NCBI GenBank assembly: GCA_000434935.1
Contig: FR882182.1
Location: 73,335 to 88,396, forward strand
Length of the DNA: 15,062 nucleotides
Reading direction: 5' to 3'
DNA from: Bacteroides sp. CAG:709
Lineage (GTDB): Bacteria > Bacteroidota > Bacteroidia > Bacteroidales > UBA932
The notes beneath the pieces were generated by a model, which searched no databases, was not told the DNA's origin, and worked only from the letters and a program-made list of their open reading frames with translations. The position numbers and the translations under genes are program-made. This document shows positions 8,014 to 14,743 of this stretch, in pieces. Each line of letters begins with the position of its first letter. Within the stretch, counting starts at the first letter, position 1.

Positions 8014-8307
8014 ATGAAAGCAATATTCATATCATATAACCAGGCATACAACGAGGAAATCGTGGAAGTGCTTGATGCTCATGAGCAGAGAGGTTTCACA
8101 CGCTGGGAAAACATTGACGGACGCGGTTCTGTGAACGGTGAGCCTCATTATGGAAACCATGCGTGGCCGGTACAGAATCATGCTCTCCTGACATTTGTGC
8201 AGGATGACAAGGTCCAGCCTATTCTGGCAGACCTCAAAGCGAAAGATGAAGAGACCCCGGATCTGGGGCTCAGGGCTTTCGTCTGGGGTGCGGAACAAGC
8301 ATTCTAG
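8014..8307 (+). CDS. Small PII/GlnB-like protein at the end of the RND efflux operon
   Basis: A 97-residue cytoplasmic protein with no signal peptide, starting 14 bases after the pump gene and so probably co-transcribed with it. It has the size and apparent beta-alpha-beta-beta-alpha-beta order of ferredoxin-fold PII-like proteins. MKAIFISYNQAYNEEIVEVL forms the first strand and helix, GFTRWENIDGRG the second strand leading to a loop (39-52, with EPHYGNHAWP), then HALLTFVQDD, a helix at 65-79 and the last strand LGLRAFVWG. The loop lies where the regulatory T-loop of PII proteins would be. Small PII-like proteins (for example DUF3240) are known beside metal RND pumps in Proteobacteria; assigning this one to the same superfamily is inference from pattern, not from alignment. 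A plausible role is sensing a small ligand and modulating the pump or its expression. 'Hypothetical protein' would be the conservative label. Confidence 0.6.
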   Translation: MKAIFISYNQAYNEEIVEVLDAHEQRGFTRWENIDGRGSVNGEPHYGNHAWPVQNHALLTFVQDDKVQPILADLKAKDEETPDLGLRAFVWGAEQAF

Positions 8308-8333
8308 AAGCTGTAAATAGCTGAGTTGTATAG

Positions 8334-8378
8334 GATTAGCCTTCGAGGTGGGGTGTTGCCCTGCTTCGGAGGCTGATT
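8334..8378 (+). terminator. Terminator-like hairpin after the efflux operon
   Basis: GATTAGCCTTCGAG (8334-8347) pairs with TTCGGAGGCTGATT (8365-8378) along its full 14 positions, several being G-U wobbles. An inner GGG/CCC pairing lies within the loop. A short T-run (8382-8385) follows after three bases. The wobble-rich pairing points to an RNA structure. It lies 27 bases after the stop of the PII-like gene and is the best candidate for operon termination. Confidence 0.55.
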
Positions 8379-8380
8379 GC

Positions 8381-8415
8381 ATTTTCTGGAGAACACGGGA
8401 TCTGTTCCGGAAAAT
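8381..8415 (+). other. Second adjacent hairpin before the trxA promoter
   Basis: ATTTTCTGGAG (8381-8391) pairs with TTCCGGAAAAT (8405-8415) over 11 positions with two G-U wobbles, around a 13-base loop. It starts three bases after the first hairpin and takes up that hairpin's T-run. It might be a second terminator, a transcript-end stabiliser or part of a small RNA. Nothing else in the sequence decides between these. Confidence 0.4.
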
Positions 8416-8452
8416 CAGAAAAACTGGCGCGTTTATTGTCAATAAAATTTTG

Positions 8453-8460
8453 TAAGTTTG
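8453..8460 (+). promoter_or_regulatory. Bacteroidetes-type -7 promoter box for the trxA-trmB cluster
   Basis: TAAGTTTG exactly matches the TANNTTTG -7 element. A partial -33 element, TTTA at 8432-8435 (within GTTTATTG), is spaced 17 bases upstream. The box lies 26 bases before the trxA start codon, beyond the paired hairpins, which is where a promoter for the downstream gene cluster would be expected. Confidence 0.6.
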
Positions 8461-8486
8461 TAAACTGATTAAATAGTATTTAGATT

Positions 8487-8801
8487 ATGGCAAAAGTAGT
8501 TACCAACGAAAATTTTTCTGATATCATTTCCGGCTCGGTTCCGGTAGTTGTGGATTTCTGGGCTACATGGTGCGGACCATGTCGTGCGCTTGCTCCGGTA
8601 GTGGAAGAAGTCGCTTCGGAATATGAAGGCAAAGTTGAAATTGTCAAATGCAATGTTGATGACTGTGAGGAGATTGCAGCTCAGTACAGCATCAGAAGCA
8701 TTCCGACTCTTATTTTCTTTAAGGACGGCAAAGCTGTCGACAGACTGGTGGGCGCTGTTCCTAAATCCGAGATTACTGCTAAAATAGACGCATTACTCTA
8801 A
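8487..8801 (+). CDS. trxA: Thioredoxin
   Basis: A 104-residue cytoplasmic thioredoxin that reduces protein disulfides and is itself reduced by thioredoxin reductase. The active site WCGPC lies at about residues 28-32 within VVDFWATWCGPCRALAP. The cis-proline loop is SIPTLIFFKDG, and the C-terminal glycine segment is DRLVGAVPKSEI. Length and motif order match TrxA exactly, with no signal peptide or extra domain, so it is the cytoplasmic rather than the periplasmic type. It is the first gene after the promoter at 8453 and its stop is six bases before the outer-membrane barrel gene. Two additional cysteines occur in the NVDDCEE and IVKCNV segments, which is unremarkable for Bacteroidetes thioredoxins. 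Confidence 0.95.
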   Translation: MAKVVTNENFSDIISGSVPVVVDFWATWCGPCRALAPVVEEVASEYEGKVEIVKCNVDDCEEIAAQYSIRSIPTLIFFKDGKAVDRLVGAVPKSEITAKIDALL

Positions 8802-8807
8802 ACAATC

Positions 8808-9473
8808 ATGTTCAGGAAATTGTTTTTAACGGCAGCAGCTGTCATCTCAGCCCTGTCCTTGTCGGCCAATGCTTATGCAGGTGGCTATGGCAAGGCTCGC
8901 GCGGGTTTGATGGCCGGTGTCTCTTCATCTTCTTCCAACGCGAAGAATGTGGATGCTAAATCAATAGGAAGATATCACATCGGCCTTACAGCGGAACTTC
9001 CTATAGCCTTTGGATTTGCAGTCCAGCCGTCTTTGTTGTTCCAGACCAAGGGAACCAAATTGAGCGATGTCGGTCCTGAAAAGTTCCGTCTTGATACCAG
9101 GGCTGCATATCTCGAACTCCCTGTGCAGATTCAGTGGGGACCCGATCTCATGGCTTTCAGGCCTTATGTGTTCGCGGAACCGTTCGTAGGTTACGGATTG
9201 TTCGCCAAGGCTAAAAAGTACGAAGGCGACAAGGCTCCTGTCAAGTCCAATTCTTTCGACGGAGCCGGTATGGCAAGATGGGAATACGGACTGGGACTCG
9301 GTGCCGGTGTAGACATCTGGAAAATCCAGTTCTCGGTCAAATATTTCTGGAACTTCGGCTCATTGTATTCGGAAAGCGGGAAAATGAACGATGTCGGCCA
9401 GACGGTAAAGAACGCGTTCAAGGATGGACGTAACTTCAACGGCGTGACATTCTCATTGGCATTCATGTTCTGA
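8808..9473 (+). CDS. Outer-membrane beta-barrel protein
   Basis: A 221-residue protein with a clear signal peptide (MFRKLFLTAAAVISALSLSA then NAYAG; cleavage near residue 24). The mature part alternates hydrophobic and polar residues in strands typical of small outer-membrane barrels. It contains repeated aromatic girdle patterns (FGFAVQPSLLFQT, AYLELPVQIQWG, WEYGLGLGAGVDIWKIQFSVKYFW) and ends in a phenylalanine (LAFMF), as barrel proteins usually do. It resembles the PorT/OMP_b-brl_2 class common in Bacteroidetes. The exact function is not recognisable. Neighbours do not explain its job; it sits six bases after trxA and one base before the LOG gene, so it is probably co-transcribed. Confidence 0.75.
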   Translation: MFRKLFLTAAAVISALSLSANAYAGGYGKARAGLMAGVSSSSSNAKNVDAKSIGRYHIGLTAELPIAFGFAVQPSLLFQTKGTKLSDVGPEKFRLDTRAAYLELPVQIQWGPDLMAFRPYVFAEPFVGYGLFAKAKKYEGDKAPVKSNSFDGAGMARWEYGLGLGAGVDIWKIQFSVKYFWNFGSLYSESGKMNDVGQTVKNAFKDGRNFNGVTFSLAFMF

Positions 9474-9474
9474 T

Positions 9475-10014
9475 ATGAAGAAAATAGTGGTTTTTTGCTC
9501 GGCGAGCAACGACATTGCCCCTGAATATAACGCTGCTGCCGGACAGTTCGTCCGTGCGGCTGTGGGAAAAGGATTCGCGATTGTTTCCGGAGGCACGGTC
9601 AAGGGCACGATGGGAGTCGTTTCCGACACCGTGACGAAGTGCGGCGGTTGCCACATCGGGATTATCCCGCGTTTCATGAACGAATATGTGTACGGCTCGC
9701 TTTCAGAGGTCGTATGGACAGACACGATGTCAGAGCGCAAGGAAAAGATGCGTGAAGGGACATGCGCTGCGATTGCATTGCCCGGAGGCATCGGGACGCT
9801 TGACGAAATCGTGGAGACATTGACATTGGCGAAGCTGCATAAATATGACGGCAAAGTGCTGGCGTTGAACCTCGGAGGCTTTTATGACAAATTCATTGAC
9901 CTTCTCGATTTTTATGTGCAGACCGGCATGTTGGACGAGGCGTCACGCGCATTGATAAGTTTTCCGCGCACGGTCGAGGAATTGGTTTCAATGCTGCCGT
10001 CAGCTAATGACTAG
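9475..10014 (+). CDS. LOG family protein (putative cytokinin-type nucleoside 5'-monophosphate phosphoribohydrolase)
   Basis: A 179-residue Rossmann-fold protein of the TIGR00730/LOG family, whose members hydrolyse N6-modified AMP (and in some cases AMP) to base plus ribose 5-phosphate. The N-terminus MKKIVVFCSASN and the signature PGGIGTLDE (103-111, family PGGxGTxxE) are clear, as is the SERKEKM segment (86-92) corresponding to the usual MHxRK motif. The first glycine motif is GGTVKGTMG (39-47) where most members have GGGxxGLMG, so a Leu is replaced by Thr. Older annotations call such proteins lysine decarboxylases, which is misleading. The start codon lies one base after the preceding stop. 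In bacteria the role is not firmly settled; clean-up of modified nucleotides from tRNA turnover would fit the tRNA-modifying genes nearby, but this is inference. Confidence 0.88.
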   Translation: MKKIVVFCSASNDIAPEYNAAAGQFVRAAVGKGFAIVSGGTVKGTMGVVSDTVTKCGGCHIGIIPRFMNEYVYGSLSEVVWTDTMSERKEKMREGTCAAIALPGGIGTLDEIVETLTLAKLHKYDGKVLALNLGGFYDKFIDLLDFYVQTGMLDEASRALISFPRTVEELVSMLPSAND

Positions 10015-10027
10015 AACTAGGTAAAGC

Positions 10028-11011
10028 ATGGATTATAAGGGCATTAAAGAATATCTGAAACAGGATTTGGCGGGGGTGAATGCGCTCATGGGCAAGTCCC
10101 TCTCCAGCGACATCGCATTGCTGGACAAGACCAACAAGTCGGTATTGGCACATTCGGGGAAACAGATTCGTCCCGTGCTGTGTCTGCTGGCTGCCAGGGC
10201 ATGTTCGGGCGGTTTCGTGACGGAAGATACTCTGCTTTATGCTTCTGCGGTCGAACTGCTGCACAATGCCACGCTTCTGCATGATGACGTGGCTGACGAC
10301 AGTCCGATGCGCCGCGGAGTTCCTACGGTAATGTCTCTTCTCGGCGGCAGGGCATCGGTATTGCTTGGCGATTATTGGCTTGTGAAAGGCATGGAAAACA
10401 TCCTCGCAAGTGCCAATTCCTCTGCGAAAGTGATACGCATTTTCGCCGCTACGCTTTCCGATCTCGCTGAGGGTGAGCTGCTTCAGCTCCAGAAAGCCGA
10501 TACCGGGGACACGCTGGAACAGGATTACTACAAGATAATCTACAACAAGACATCGTCGCTGTTCGTCGCTGCTGCGACTTCCGGGGCAATGTCCGTGGGC
10601 GCTTCTGAAGAAAAGATGAAGGCTGTCCGGACTTACGCGAAGTGCCTGGGCCAGGCTTTCCAGATCAAGGATGACATTTTCGACTATCTGGACAACCAGC
10701 AGACCGGCAAGCCGGCAGGGTTGGACCTCAAGGAACGCAAGATTACTCTTCCGTTGCTCGGGGCCTTGAAAAATGTCAGTGAGGAGAGGGCCAAGGAAGT
10801 CAGGAGAATGGTCTGCAATATTGACGACCATCCTGATTATCAGAAAGATATAGTTTCATTTGTGAAATCTGAAGGTGGAATGGAGTACGCGAAGATGCGT
10901 CTCCAGGAGTTCGTGGACAATGCCAAGATAGCGCTTCGTCCGCTGGGCGATGTCCGTGAAGTCGGGATGCTTTCAGATATTGCGGAATATACAGCGGTAA
11001 GGAAGTCGTGA
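10028..11011 (+). CDS. Trans-polyprenyl diphosphate synthase (octaprenyl-type)
   Basis: A 327-residue all-helical prenyltransferase that extends farnesyl or geranylgeranyl diphosphate with isopentenyl diphosphate units, giving the side chain for menaquinone. Landmarks are GKQIRP (44-49), which binds diphosphate; the first Asp-rich motif LHDDVADDSPMRRG (84-97), with DDVAD at 86-90; YNKTSSLF (172-179); and the second Asp-rich motif QIKDDIFDYLD (212-222), with DDIFD at 215-219. Both metal-binding DDxxD motifs are intact, so activity is expected. Small residues before the first motif (HNATLL) suit a long-chain product rather than C15, but chain length cannot be fixed by eye. It starts 13 bases after the LOG gene, and its last codon overlaps holB by four bases, implying translational coupling. 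Confidence 0.9.
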   Translation: MDYKGIKEYLKQDLAGVNALMGKSLSSDIALLDKTNKSVLAHSGKQIRPVLCLLAARACSGGFVTEDTLLYASAVELLHNATLLHDDVADDSPMRRGVPTVMSLLGGRASVLLGDYWLVKGMENILASANSSAKVIRIFAATLSDLAEGELLQLQKADTGDTLEQDYYKIIYNKTSSLFVAAATSGAMSVGASEEKMKAVRTYAKCLGQAFQIKDDIFDYLDNQQTGKPAGLDLKERKITLPLLGALKNVSEERAKEVRRMVCNIDDHPDYQKDIVSFVKSEGGMEYAKMRLQEFVDNAKIALRPLGDVREVGMLSDIAEYTAVRKS

Positions 11012-12117
11012 AGTTCTCGGACGTCATAGGAAATGCGGAAGTGAAGGCAGCTCTGGTCAGGATGGCTGACAGCGGCCGCATTCCTCATGCAATGATGTTC
11101 CATGAAAACGAGGGCTGCGGGGCATTGGCATTGATAGTCGCCTTCATGCAGTATCTCAACTGCCGCAGCAGGCATGACAATGATTCCTGCGGCGTCTGCC
11201 CTTCATGTAACCAGACCGGGAAGCTTATCTATCCGGACCTCCATTTCGTCTTCCCCGTGGCTGGAGAAAAAGTAACCTCATCTGATTTCATCCAGAAGTG
11301 GAGAGACCTTTTCGTGCGGAATCCGTTCTTCATGGAGAATGAACTCTATGAGGCGCTGGAGATAGAGAAAAAGGCTTCGTCAATATCCGTAGCGGACGCG
11401 AAAAATATTCTCAATGAATTGTCATTGTCTTCATTTTCAGATGGTTATAGGGCTGTCGTAATATGGCTGCCGGAGAAAATGAACCAGGAGGCGGCGAACA
11501 GGCTGCTTAAAATCGTCGAGGAACCGTCCGAGAAGACTTTGTTCCTTTTCGTGACACATCAGCCGGAAAGGGTGTTGAAGACGATACGTTCGAGGTGTCA
11601 GCTGATCAGGGTGATGCCTGCGACGCGGGAAGAAATCGCCGGGGCGCTGCCACGATGGGCCGGCATTGACCCGGAAACCGCCGGGTATGCGGCGGAATTT
11701 GCGTCCGGCAGCATCGGAAATGCTATCCGGAGTCTGGCGGAGAGGGATGACAATGTCGGCATGATGGATATGTTCATGCAGCTCATGGACGGCATCATTG
11801 ACCGGAATTATCTTGCGGTGCTGGAGACCGGGGAGGCGATAGCGGCGCTGGATTCGCGTGAGAAACAGAAAGCTTTTTGTAAATTTGCGGGCGATTGTGT
11901 CAGAAAGATATACATGCTTCAGCAGAACATGACCGACATTGCAGGAATTCGTCCGGAGGATAAGGATTTTTATGCCGAGGCGGCGCGCAAATGCGGCCCT
12001 GAGTTTTGCCAGAGGGCACTGATGATCATAACCAAGGCGCATTCGCTGGTAGTGCGCAACGTAAATCAGAAAATTGTTTTCACGAACATGGTGAACCGCC
12101 TGTTCGTTAATATATAG
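11008..12117 (+). CDS. holB: DNA polymerase III delta' subunit (clamp loader)
   Basis: The delta' subunit is part of the clamp loader that places the sliding clamp on primed DNA. The 369-residue protein starts with GTG (GTGA overlap with the preceding stop). After FSDVIGNAEVKAAL comes a degenerate nucleotide loop, ENEGCGALA (33-41), lacking the GKT of a working Walker A; loss of ATP binding is normal for delta'. Zinc-module cysteines lie at 52, 61, 64 and 67 (CGVCPSC). NRLLKIVEEPSEKTLF (164-179) is the family's LLKxxEEP segment, and IRSRCQ (193-198) holds the SRC motif that supplies the arginine finger to neighbouring subunits. The C-terminal domain is less conserved, as expected. The following gene is ricT, the same order as holB-yaaT in Bacillus. 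Confidence 0.9.
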   Translation: MKFSDVIGNAEVKAALVRMADSGRIPHAMMFHENEGCGALALIVAFMQYLNCRSRHDNDSCGVCPSCNQTGKLIYPDLHFVFPVAGEKVTSSDFIQKWRDLFVRNPFFMENELYEALEIEKKASSISVADAKNILNELSLSSFSDGYRAVVIWLPEKMNQEAANRLLKIVEEPSEKTLFLFVTHQPERVLKTIRSRCQLIRVMPATREEIAGALPRWAGIDPETAGYAAEFASGSIGNAIRSLAERDDNVGMMDMFMQLMDGIIDRNYLAVLETGEAIAALDSREKQKAFCKFAGDCVRKIYMLQQNMTDIAGIRPEDKDFYAEAARKCGPEFCQRALMIITKAHSLVVRNVNQKIVFTNMVNRLFVNI

Positions 12118-12160
12118 GTGATTTGGAGCCGTAAGGCCAACAACAATATATAGAAGTAGG

Positions 12161-13396
12161 ATGGACAACAACGAAAATATACAATTTGACTGCCTTCGGG
12201 GCTGCACGGTAACGCGTGACGAAAACGATGAGTTGAACTGCACGTACAGACGCGGCTGCTGCAAGCTCGAAGACTATAACTGGCTGAAAGGCATTGCCCA
12301 GGGGCAATACTCCAACCTGTTCGAAGTCAGGTTCAAGAATACCCGTAAAGGCATCTATACCAATGCCTCCGGACAGAGCGTCAAGATGGGCGACCTTGTG
12401 ATCGTCGAAGCGCAGAGCGGCCATGACCTGGGAATCGTGACCTTGGAAGGCCCGATAGTCGGAAGGCAGATGAAATGCAAAGGCATTGACCCTGCAAATA
12501 CGGAATTCAAGAAAATCTACAGGAAGGCGAAGTCGCTGGACATTGAAAAATGGCAGGAAGCCATCGCGCGCGAGCAGGAAACGATGATTCGCGCCCGCCA
12601 GATTGCCGTGGAACTTGGTCTCGACATGAAAATCGGTGATGTGGAGTTCCAGGGCGACGGCACCAAGGCGATTTTCTATTATATCGCTGACGGACGTGTC
12701 GACTTCAGGCAGCTCATCAAGGTATTCGCCGAGGAATTCCGTATCCGTATCGAAATGAAACAGATAGGAGCGCGCCAGGAAGCCGGACTCATCGGCGGAC
12801 TCGGTATCTGCGGAAGAGAACTTTGCTGTACGAACTATATCACCAATTTCAAGTCGATAACCACAGCGGCAGCGCGTTGCCAGGATCTCTCTCTGAATCC
12901 GCAAAAGCTTGCAGGCCAATGTGGTAAGCTTAAATGCTGCTTGAATTATGAGGTGGCGACATATCTCGATGCCCAGTCCAGGATACCACGTGTATCTGAG
13001 CCTCTTGAATTCCAGGACGGACTTGCATATCTGATGAAGACAGACATCCTGAAGGAAGTGATGTATTTCTCTTATGACAAGGGCTCGTTGGCGAATTTGT
13101 TCCCTCTGGCCGCTTCAGAGGTGCGTGAAATCATCAAGATGAACAGGAACGGGGTCAAGCCGGAGTCTCTCAAGACGGAGCCGGAACCGGAGATGCCGGA
13201 ATTCATCACGGCAGTAGGTGACGACAGCATCACACGTTTCGATGCACCTGCGCGGAAGAAACGCCGCAATCAGGGAAACAAGCCCAGACGTGATGACAAC
13301 AGGCCGCGCGGAAATCAGCGTGAGCGTGACAGGCGTCCAGGAAAAGGACAGGGGCGTCCCCGTCAGGAGAATCCTACGAAAAAGAATGACAAATAG
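12161..13396 (+). CDS. ricT: RicT/YaaT-like PSP1-domain protein with Arg-rich tail
   Basis: A 411-residue cytoplasmic protein of the PSP1 C-terminal domain family. In Bacillus its relative RicT, with RicA and RicF, forms an iron-sulfur complex affecting RNA maturation by RNase Y. Conserved RicT features are VRFKNTRKGIY (56-66), VIVEAQSGHDLGIVTLEGP (80-98), the central FYYIADGRVDFRQL (172-185) and the cysteine region GGLGICGRELCCTNY (212-226) with Cys217, 222 and 223, then LAGQCGKLKCCLNYE (250-264) with Cys254, 259 and 260. It also has a Cys-rich N-terminus (Cys11, 15, 27, 33, 34), absent from the shorter Bacillus protein. Residues from about 365 to the end form an Arg/Lys/Gly/Asn-rich tail likely to be disordered and nucleic-acid-binding. 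It is 43 bases after holB, and gldH starts inside its last codons. Confidence 0.88.
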   Translation: MDNNENIQFDCLRGCTVTRDENDELNCTYRRGCCKLEDYNWLKGIAQGQYSNLFEVRFKNTRKGIYTNASGQSVKMGDLVIVEAQSGHDLGIVTLEGPIVGRQMKCKGIDPANTEFKKIYRKAKSLDIEKWQEAIAREQETMIRARQIAVELGLDMKIGDVEFQGDGTKAIFYYIADGRVDFRQLIKVFAEEFRIRIEMKQIGARQEAGLIGGLGICGRELCCTNYITNFKSITTAAARCQDLSLNPQKLAGQCGKLKCCLNYEVATYLDAQSRIPRVSEPLEFQDGLAYLMKTDILKEVMYFSYDKGSLANLFPLAASEVREIIKMNRNGVKPESLKTEPEPEMPEFITAVGDDSITRFDAPARKKRRNQGNKPRRDDNRPRGNQRERDRRPGKGQGRPRQENPTKKNDK

Positions 13397-13850
13397 GCAG
13401 TTATATCTGCTTGTAGTGGCGGTGCTCATGGTGCTGCCGTCCTGCTCAAGGCCTGTAAGCTCTGAGCAGTTTGTCCGCAATGCATCGCGTGACGCGTACG
13501 GGCGCTATGTCTTCGACGTGGATATGCAGGACTCGCTGTCGTGCTACGACATCTCCCTGATTTCTGCATTCTCATGCATCGACAGGCGGTTTTCAAGGTT
13601 CAGTTCGATGCCTCTGAACCTTCTTTGGGAGTCTCCTGACGGGCAGGTCTATGAAAACGAACTGCTTGCGGGAAGAGCCTCCATCGCCGATTCTTCATAT
13701 TATGACAAGGCATTGATAGTCAAGGCTGGAGAACGTCTCGAACCGGTGCGTCACGGGATGTGGAAGCTATATGTGAAGATTCCCGAAGATACAGTGAAAT
13801 TATATGGAGTGACTGGAATGGGAATTAAAGTTACAAGGAAGACGAGATAG
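13386..13850 (+). CDS. gldH: GldH-like lipoprotein
   Basis: A 154-residue predicted lipoprotein. ATG 13386 is chosen because it gives a lipoprotein signal (MTNRQLYLLVVAVLMVLPSC) with Cys20 as the lipidated residue; upstream in-frame ATGs lie deep in ricT. The 11-base overlap with ricT suggests translational coupling. Features reminiscent of GldH are a central PLNLLWESPDGQVYENEL segment and a C-terminal GMWKLYVKIPEDTVKLYGVTGMGIKV resembling the family's final strands. GldH is needed for gliding and type IX secretion-linked motility in Flavobacterium, but non-gliding Bacteroidales keep homologues of less clear role. The sequence is divergent, so the call rests on the lipobox, the weak C-terminal similarity and my recollection that gldH commonly follows this PSP1/ricT gene in Bacteroidetes. 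An unnamed lipoprotein is the alternative. Confidence 0.55.
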   Translation: MTNRQLYLLVVAVLMVLPSCSRPVSSEQFVRNASRDAYGRYVFDVDMQDSLSCYDISLISAFSCIDRRFSRFSSMPLNLLWESPDGQVYENELLAGRASIADSSYYDKALIVKAGERLEPVRHGMWKLYVKIPEDTVKLYGVTGMGIKVTRKTR

Positions 13851-13853
13851 GAT

Positions 13854-14741
13854 ATGGGACACGGAAAATTAAAGAAATTCAGTGAGAACGAGACATTTGC
13901 ATGCCTGCTTCAGCCGGCGTCAGGTGAAGTGCTTGACAGGCAGGCGGGAGAATTTTGGTCACCGCTGAATCTCAAGGACCACCCGATGAAAGGACATTGG
14001 AACGAAAAAATGTTTCACGGACGGAATTGTCCCATTGTGCTGGAACTTGGCTGCGGAAAAGGGGAGTACACGACTTCGCTCGCGGAGCGGAATCCGGACG
14101 TGAACTATATCGGTGTGGATATCAAAGGCGCACGACTCTGGAAGGGAGCCAAATATGCGACCGAAACCGGATTGCCGAACGTCGCTTTCCTTCGCACCCG
14201 CATTGAATTTATCGAAGCATTTTTCGCTCCCGGCGAGATTTCGGAGATTTGGCTGACTTTTTCGGATCCGCAGATGAAGAGCGAAAACAGCCGTCTCACG
14301 AGTCCGATGTTCCTGGAGCGCTACCGCCGTTTCCTCAAGCCGGGCGGCATCATTCATCTGAAGACCGACAGCACGTTCCTCTATGAATATACGAAAGCGG
14401 TGTGCAAAGCGAATAATCTTCATGTACTTGCCTCTACATCAGACCTTTACGGTGTGTCTGGCGGGAATGGTGATGCCACATCGGGACGTGAATCGCTGTA
14501 CTCTTCGGAGTTCTCGTCCGTGTGCGGAAAAGCTGCCGTGGATGCATTGTTCGAAGTACAGACTTTTTATGAGCAGAACTTCCTTTCGCAGGGTTTCAAG
14601 ATAAATTACACCGCATTTACGATAGATCACGAAGGCCCGTATACGTACCCTGAATTCGATGCCGTCTACTGGCGCGCCGCCGAAGCTCCACGCTTTCTGC
14701 CGGGCCACTGCGCCCATCCGGCACCCGGTTCCGGCGAATAA
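13854..14741 (+). CDS. trmB: tRNA (guanine-N7-)-methyltransferase
   Basis: TrmB transfers a methyl group from S-adenosylmethionine to N7 of G46 in the variable loop of tRNA. The 295-residue product shows the SAM-binding loop VLELGCGKGE (62-71), the second motif IGVDIKGARLWKG (86-98), NVAFLRTRIEFIEAFF (109-124) and the tRNA-binding catalytic segment IWLTFSDPQMKSENSRLTS (132-150), whose SDPQMK form is typical of Bacteroidetes rather than the SDPWPK of E. coli. KPGGIIHLKTDS (162-173) completes the core. Compared with typical TrmB of about 240-260 residues, there is an insert at about 200-228 (Gly/Ser-rich) and a C-terminal extension after about residue 262, ending in a Pro/His/Gly-rich tail. The start is three bases after the GldH-like gene. 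The stop is two bases from the stop of miaA on the other strand. Confidence 0.9.
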   Translation: MGHGKLKKFSENETFACLLQPASGEVLDRQAGEFWSPLNLKDHPMKGHWNEKMFHGRNCPIVLELGCGKGEYTTSLAERNPDVNYIGVDIKGARLWKGAKYATETGLPNVAFLRTRIEFIEAFFAPGEISEIWLTFSDPQMKSENSRLTSPMFLERYRRFLKPGGIIHLKTDSTFLYEYTKAVCKANNLHVLASTSDLYGVSGGNGDATSGRESLYSSEFSSVCGKAAVDALFEVQTFYEQNFLSQGFKINYTAFTIDHEGPYTYPEFDAVYWRAAEAPRFLPGHCAHPAPGSGE

Positions 14742-14743
14742 GG

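Noticed and set aside
8425..8432. TGGCGCGT upstream of trxA as a remnant of the nested palindrome element (which contains TGGCGCGT)
   Set aside because: Only eight bases match and the flanking sequence and second arm are absent; chance is enough.
10004..10831. A 275-residue minus-strand frame opposite the polyprenyl synthase gene
   Set aside because: The plus-strand protein has both DDxxD motifs intact, while the antisense product has no recognisable family features.
13218..13385. Extended N-terminus for the GldH-like gene starting at ATG 13218
   Set aside because: It would overlap ricT by almost 180 bases and bury the lipobox; ATG 13386 gives a proper lipoprotein signal.
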